Source of the DNA: a virus
Virus record (IMG/VR): IMGVR_UViG_3300023116_000293
Location: 1-26,170 of that record
Direction: 5' to 3' (one strand)
DNA: 26,170 nucleotides
The notes beneath the pieces were generated by a model. The model saw only the letters and a program-made list of their open reading frames with translations, searched no databases and was not told where the DNA came from. Positions 23,663-26,170 of this stretch are shown piece after piece. A program made the translations under genes and the position numbers. The number at the start of each line of letters is the position of its first letter. The stretch's first letter is position 1.

Positions 23663-25494
23663 ATAATTGTACCGAGGTTTGTTTCATTAATTTGTGTTAC
23701 TGAGCCTGTTGTTGTAACTGTTATAGAACTTGAAGTTTCTTGTTGTCTATCGTCTATGACAGTTATTTTAGTATCGGACAATAACATGATTAAATATTTA
23801 GATGTAACTAAATTAGAATCTACTGGAGTAGCGTTTATTTTTATTTCATTTCCCGATACACTATCAGGTCCGAAATTAGGTAAAGTTAAAATACCATTTT
23901 CGTAATCAATTGTTCCTATATTATTATCCGTATACACAACCTGATTCAGATCGTTAAAATAATACAATCTTAAATTTCCATTTGAATCGTCATCAAAAAA
24001 GACTTTTCTACCACCTACGGTAAAAGAAGAAGATGAAATATTTGATTGACCTGAAATATTAATTAGTTTTTTCGAATAGTTAATCGTATACTTAGATTTT
24101 AAACTCTGTAAAGGAGTAAATCTTTTTTGTAATTGTATTTTCGTGTCACTATAGAGTATAGACGGGTCAGTTTGGTCTATAAGCCTAGAGAAGAGTGAAT
24201 AACGGAAATATCTATTTTCAAAATTACCCAAATAGGTCGTTTCGAAATTCTGTACAGTAGTGGCCACCTTATTTGCAATTTGTCCTGCGTCTAAGGAAGT
24301 GGCATTACTATCATAGTAAACCGTTATACTTGGTATGATATAATTATATGAAGGGTCAATGAATTCAATTTCATTTGTCATAACATTATATCTTTTTAAT
24401 TGCTTTCTTATGTCATCCTTTTGATTAGTCGATAAAAGAGTTCTAGAACCCTTTGGTTGAATACTAGCAAATACTTTACCATAAACAGGAGGATCATTTG
24501 TTTCACCACCCCAAATACGCAAAGAATTGATTAAACCTGGAAAATCTCTGAGTAATATTCTTCTATAATCTTCAGCTAATACGGCGCGATTCTGTGTTTC
24601 ATAATTTTTAGGAGCATTATATTTTATTGATTCGATTGTCTCTATATCAGCACCATCATATGTTTGATTTGAAACGCTGTTTATTGTGATATCAGGGTCT
24701 ACAGCTGACCAAGAAGAATCGGTTCTAACATCATTACCATCATCTCCCACCGATACTCTATAATTCACTTCGACAATGTTACCATCTGTTAATTTTTTAC
24801 CTATGTTATCATCACCGAAATAAAGTTCGTATGTGCCATTTGTCACTTCTTGTAGGAAGTAAACCGCTGAAGTTGATTTTACCTCTTCGATATTATTTGC
24901 TAAAGTAAAGATTTCTGTGTTTGTCGAGCCTAGAGTCTGTCGAATTGTGACGGTTATTGATGCGGTGTCTATGTTAGTATTCGTTAAAACATATTTTACA
25001 GGATTTGAATCACTGACAGTAAAGGTTTGATCGACATATATTCCTTCAAAAACATCAATATCGGTTGTGTAGTTCAGAGTCTTATAAACATTGTAAGCTT
25101 GACCTGTGACAAACTGTAAAACTTCGCCTGTGTCGGAAGTAACTTTAAAAATTTCTCCTTTCGGTATCGTCACAACATCTGAATCATCGGTTTCGTTGTA
25201 TGTAATATTCATACTTGTTCTTGCAGACCTTACGGACGCGGGTATGTAATCAAGCATCTTAGCTCTTGAAACAACACTGTCTCTGAGTTGTGCTGAATCA
25301 AGAAACATTTCATTACCTATCATACTCGTATAGAAAGCATTCTGGTACGAATTGTATGCAAGCATATCCAATAAAAGATTAACTACAGACCCTTGAAAGT
25401 TATAATCTTTGAACTCATCTTGGTCTGATATGTAATCTTTGATCGATTGTTTTATTTTACTAAAATCTAATTCTGTTACATCTATTTGTGACAT
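23659..25494 (-). CDS. 6: Baseplate wedge protein gp6
   Basis: This is gp6, the J-like protein whose dimers form the continuous inner ring of the T4 baseplate. It has 611 aa (T4: 660). The start ELDFSKIKQSIKDYISDQDE followed by FKDYNFQGSVVNLLLDMLAY and NAFYTSMIGNEMFLDSAQLR is the classic gp6/baseplate J opening. The middle has YELYFGDDNIGKKLTDGNIV (typical of the J-like core) and ETQNRAVLAEDYRRILLRDF, also diagnostic. It lies one base after gp25 and overlaps the next gene by 4 bp. This gp25-gp6-gp7-gp8 order is a coherent wedge operon. Confidence 0.95.
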   Translation of the reverse strand: MSQIDVTELDFSKIKQSIKDYISDQDEFKDYNFQGSVVNLLLDMLAYNSYQNAFYTSMIGNEMFLDSAQLRDSVVSRAKMLDYIPASVRSARTSMNITYNETDDSDVVTIPKGEIFKVTSDTGEVLQFVTGQAYNVYKTLNYTTDIDVFEGIYVDQTFTVSDSNPVKYVLTNTNIDTASITVTIRQTLGSTNTEIFTLANNIEEVKSTSAVYFLQEVTNGTYELYFGDDNIGKKLTDGNIVEVNYRVSVGDDGNDVRTDSSWSAVDPDITINSVSNQTYDGADIETIESIKYNAPKNYETQNRAVLAEDYRRILLRDFPGLINSLRIWGGETNDPPVYGKVFASIQPKGSRTLLSTNQKDDIRKQLKRYNVMTNEIEFIDPSYNYIIPSITVYYDSNATSLDAGQIANKVATTVQNFETTYLGNFENRYFRYSLFSRLIDQTDPSILYSDTKIQLQKRFTPLQSLKSKYTINYSKKLINISGQSNISSSSFTVGGRKVFFDDDSNGNLRLYYFNDLNQVVYTDNNIGTIDYENGILTLPNFGPDSVSGNEIKINATPVDSNLVTSKYLIMLLSDTKITVIDDRQQETSSSITVTTTGSVTQINETNLGTII

Positions 25495-25495
25495 T

Positions 25496-25897
25496 TTATC
25501 TTACTCTTTCTACGATAACATCGACAGTCACGGGCTCTGCTGAGGTTACTGGAATGAATTTTACTGTTATTTTAAGTGTGTTTCGATCTGCATCTGGAAA
25601 TACAGAAACATTTAGTATATCTGCTCTTGGTTCATAGTTTTCAAGTGATGTGGTGATATCTTCAGCAATTAGAAATTGTGTATAAGTAGATTCGACATTA
25701 TCAAATAAACGATTGTAAATATTACCACCAAGATATGGTTCATAAGGTCTTTCAAAAAAATTAGTCAAAACAATATTCTTAACAGATTGTATAATTGAAT
25801 CTGCATTTTTGACAGCTTTAACATTACCAGTTACAGGATGAGCTGTAAACGATAATGGTATGTCCGAATAAACTTTATTTTTTGATTCTACAAACAT
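25496..25897 (-). CDS. 25: Baseplate wedge protein gp25 (GPW/gp25 family)
   Basis: A 133-aa gp25, almost the same size as T4's (132). In contractile tails this small protein helps nucleate sheath polymerisation and binds the gp6 core bundle. Diagnostic features are VKNIVLTNFFERPYEPYLGG (39-58), the RLFDN stretch and the conserved EPR motif in ENYEPRADI (E89-P90-R91), followed by the beta strands of the C-terminus. The start ATG lies one base after the stop of the upstream hydrolase gene, and its own stop is one base before gp6, so it is tightly coupled. Confidence 0.94.
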   Translation of the reverse strand: MFVESKNKVYSDIPLSFTAHPVTGNVKAVKNADSIIQSVKNIVLTNFFERPYEPYLGGNIYNRLFDNVESTYTQFLIAEDITTSLENYEPRADILNVSVFPDADRNTLKITVKFIPVTSAEPVTVDVIVERVR

Positions 25898-25898
25898 G

Positions 25899-26170
25899 TT
25901 ATGTTACTCTGTCTGATCCGCCTTGGTCTGCTACTATTTCTCTGATTGAACCTGGATCTGGTTGAGGTGTTTTACCGTCATTTCCAGATACAGGCCGTAT
26001 TACTGCAACTAATCCGAATTCTGTTCCCTTTTCTATCGAATAAGGTCTAACCGTGACCTTGTTGCTCTGATTGCCTCCTAAACACATGACTTTACCAGCA
26101 GGAGCGTTCTTATTACCTGTCCAAAATCCTATATGTCCGTAAGGGGAAGACCTAAAAGGTTTACCACTCT
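25899..26170 (-). CDS. C-terminal end of a tail-associated peptidoglycan hydrolase-like protein (gp5 position; runs off right edge)
   Basis: The frame is open from the window edge to the stop at 25899, giving about 90 residues of a C-terminus. An internal ATG at 26087 is not the real start, because coding continues upstream. The pattern YGHIGFWTGN, then KVMCLGGNQSNKVTVRPYS matches the end of TIGR02594-type and NlpC/P60-like cell-wall peptidases. There the His of GHIGF is catalytic and GNQS precedes the last strand; the catalytic Cys would lie outside the window. A short Gly/Asp/Pro linker and tail follow (PVSGNDGKTPQPDPGSIRE). In T4 the hub lysozyme gp5 holds this kind of activity, and the position before gp25 fits a tail lysin, although a T4-like lysozyme domain is not what is seen here. 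Confidence 0.65.
   Translation of the reverse strand, partial: SGKPFRSSPYGHIGFWTGNKNAPAGKVMCLGGNQSNKVTVRPYSIEKGTEFGLVAVIRPVSGNDGKTPQPDPGSIREIVADQGGSDRVT

Overview
The window looks like the late structural module of a T4-like marine myovirus (cyanophage or pelagimyophage type). The DNA is AT-rich. The proteins match T4 baseplate, neck and terminase families in the forms typical of marine T4-like phages: a gp8 much longer than T4's, a DUF4815-like giant structural protein, and a VrlC/gp7-like protein. Two intergenic copies of the T4 late promoter octamer TATAAATA support this. The host cannot be read from the sequence.

Layout. Almost everything is on the minus strand and is transcribed from right to left. 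The right block (26170 down to 6615) runs: end of a tail-associated hydrolase (gp5 position), gp25, gp6, a gp7/VrlC-like protein, gp8, a 1446-aa DUF4815-like protein, a 623-aa connector-like protein, a 73-aa coiled-coil protein, a 1484-aa repeat-built fibre, a 313-aa structural protein and a 174-aa acidic protein. The left block (3340 down to 1) runs: gp15, gp13, gp14, gp16 (small terminase) and the first 210 codons of gp17 (large terminase). Genes are tightly packed or overlapping. There is no gene-free stretch over 60 bp and no tRNA or CRISPR was seen.

Between the blocks, on the opposite strand, is a four-gene cassette (3400-6643): a glycosyltransferase, a radical SAM protein with SPASM/twitch-like extra cysteines, a second glycosyltransferase related to the first, and a third, different glycosyltransferase. 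The genes overlap one another, so they probably form one operon. The cassette starts in a 59-bp divergent region that also carries the gp15 late promoter. It ends in a 29-bp tail-to-tail overlap with the 174-aa gene, and inside that overlap is a perfect 10-bp stem that can act as a terminator in both directions. This inverted, insulated modification cassette is the most unusual part of the window. A plausible but unproven role is glycosylation or another covalent modification of virion proteins (the Ser/Thr/Asn-rich fibre is an obvious candidate) or of a host surface polymer.

How the parts work together: gp25, gp6, gp7-like and gp8 build the baseplate wedge. The DUF4815, 623-aa, fibre and 313-aa proteins are probably the peripheral baseplate and adsorption parts. 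gp15 caps the tail, gp13 and gp14 form the neck, and gp16 and gp17 package DNA.
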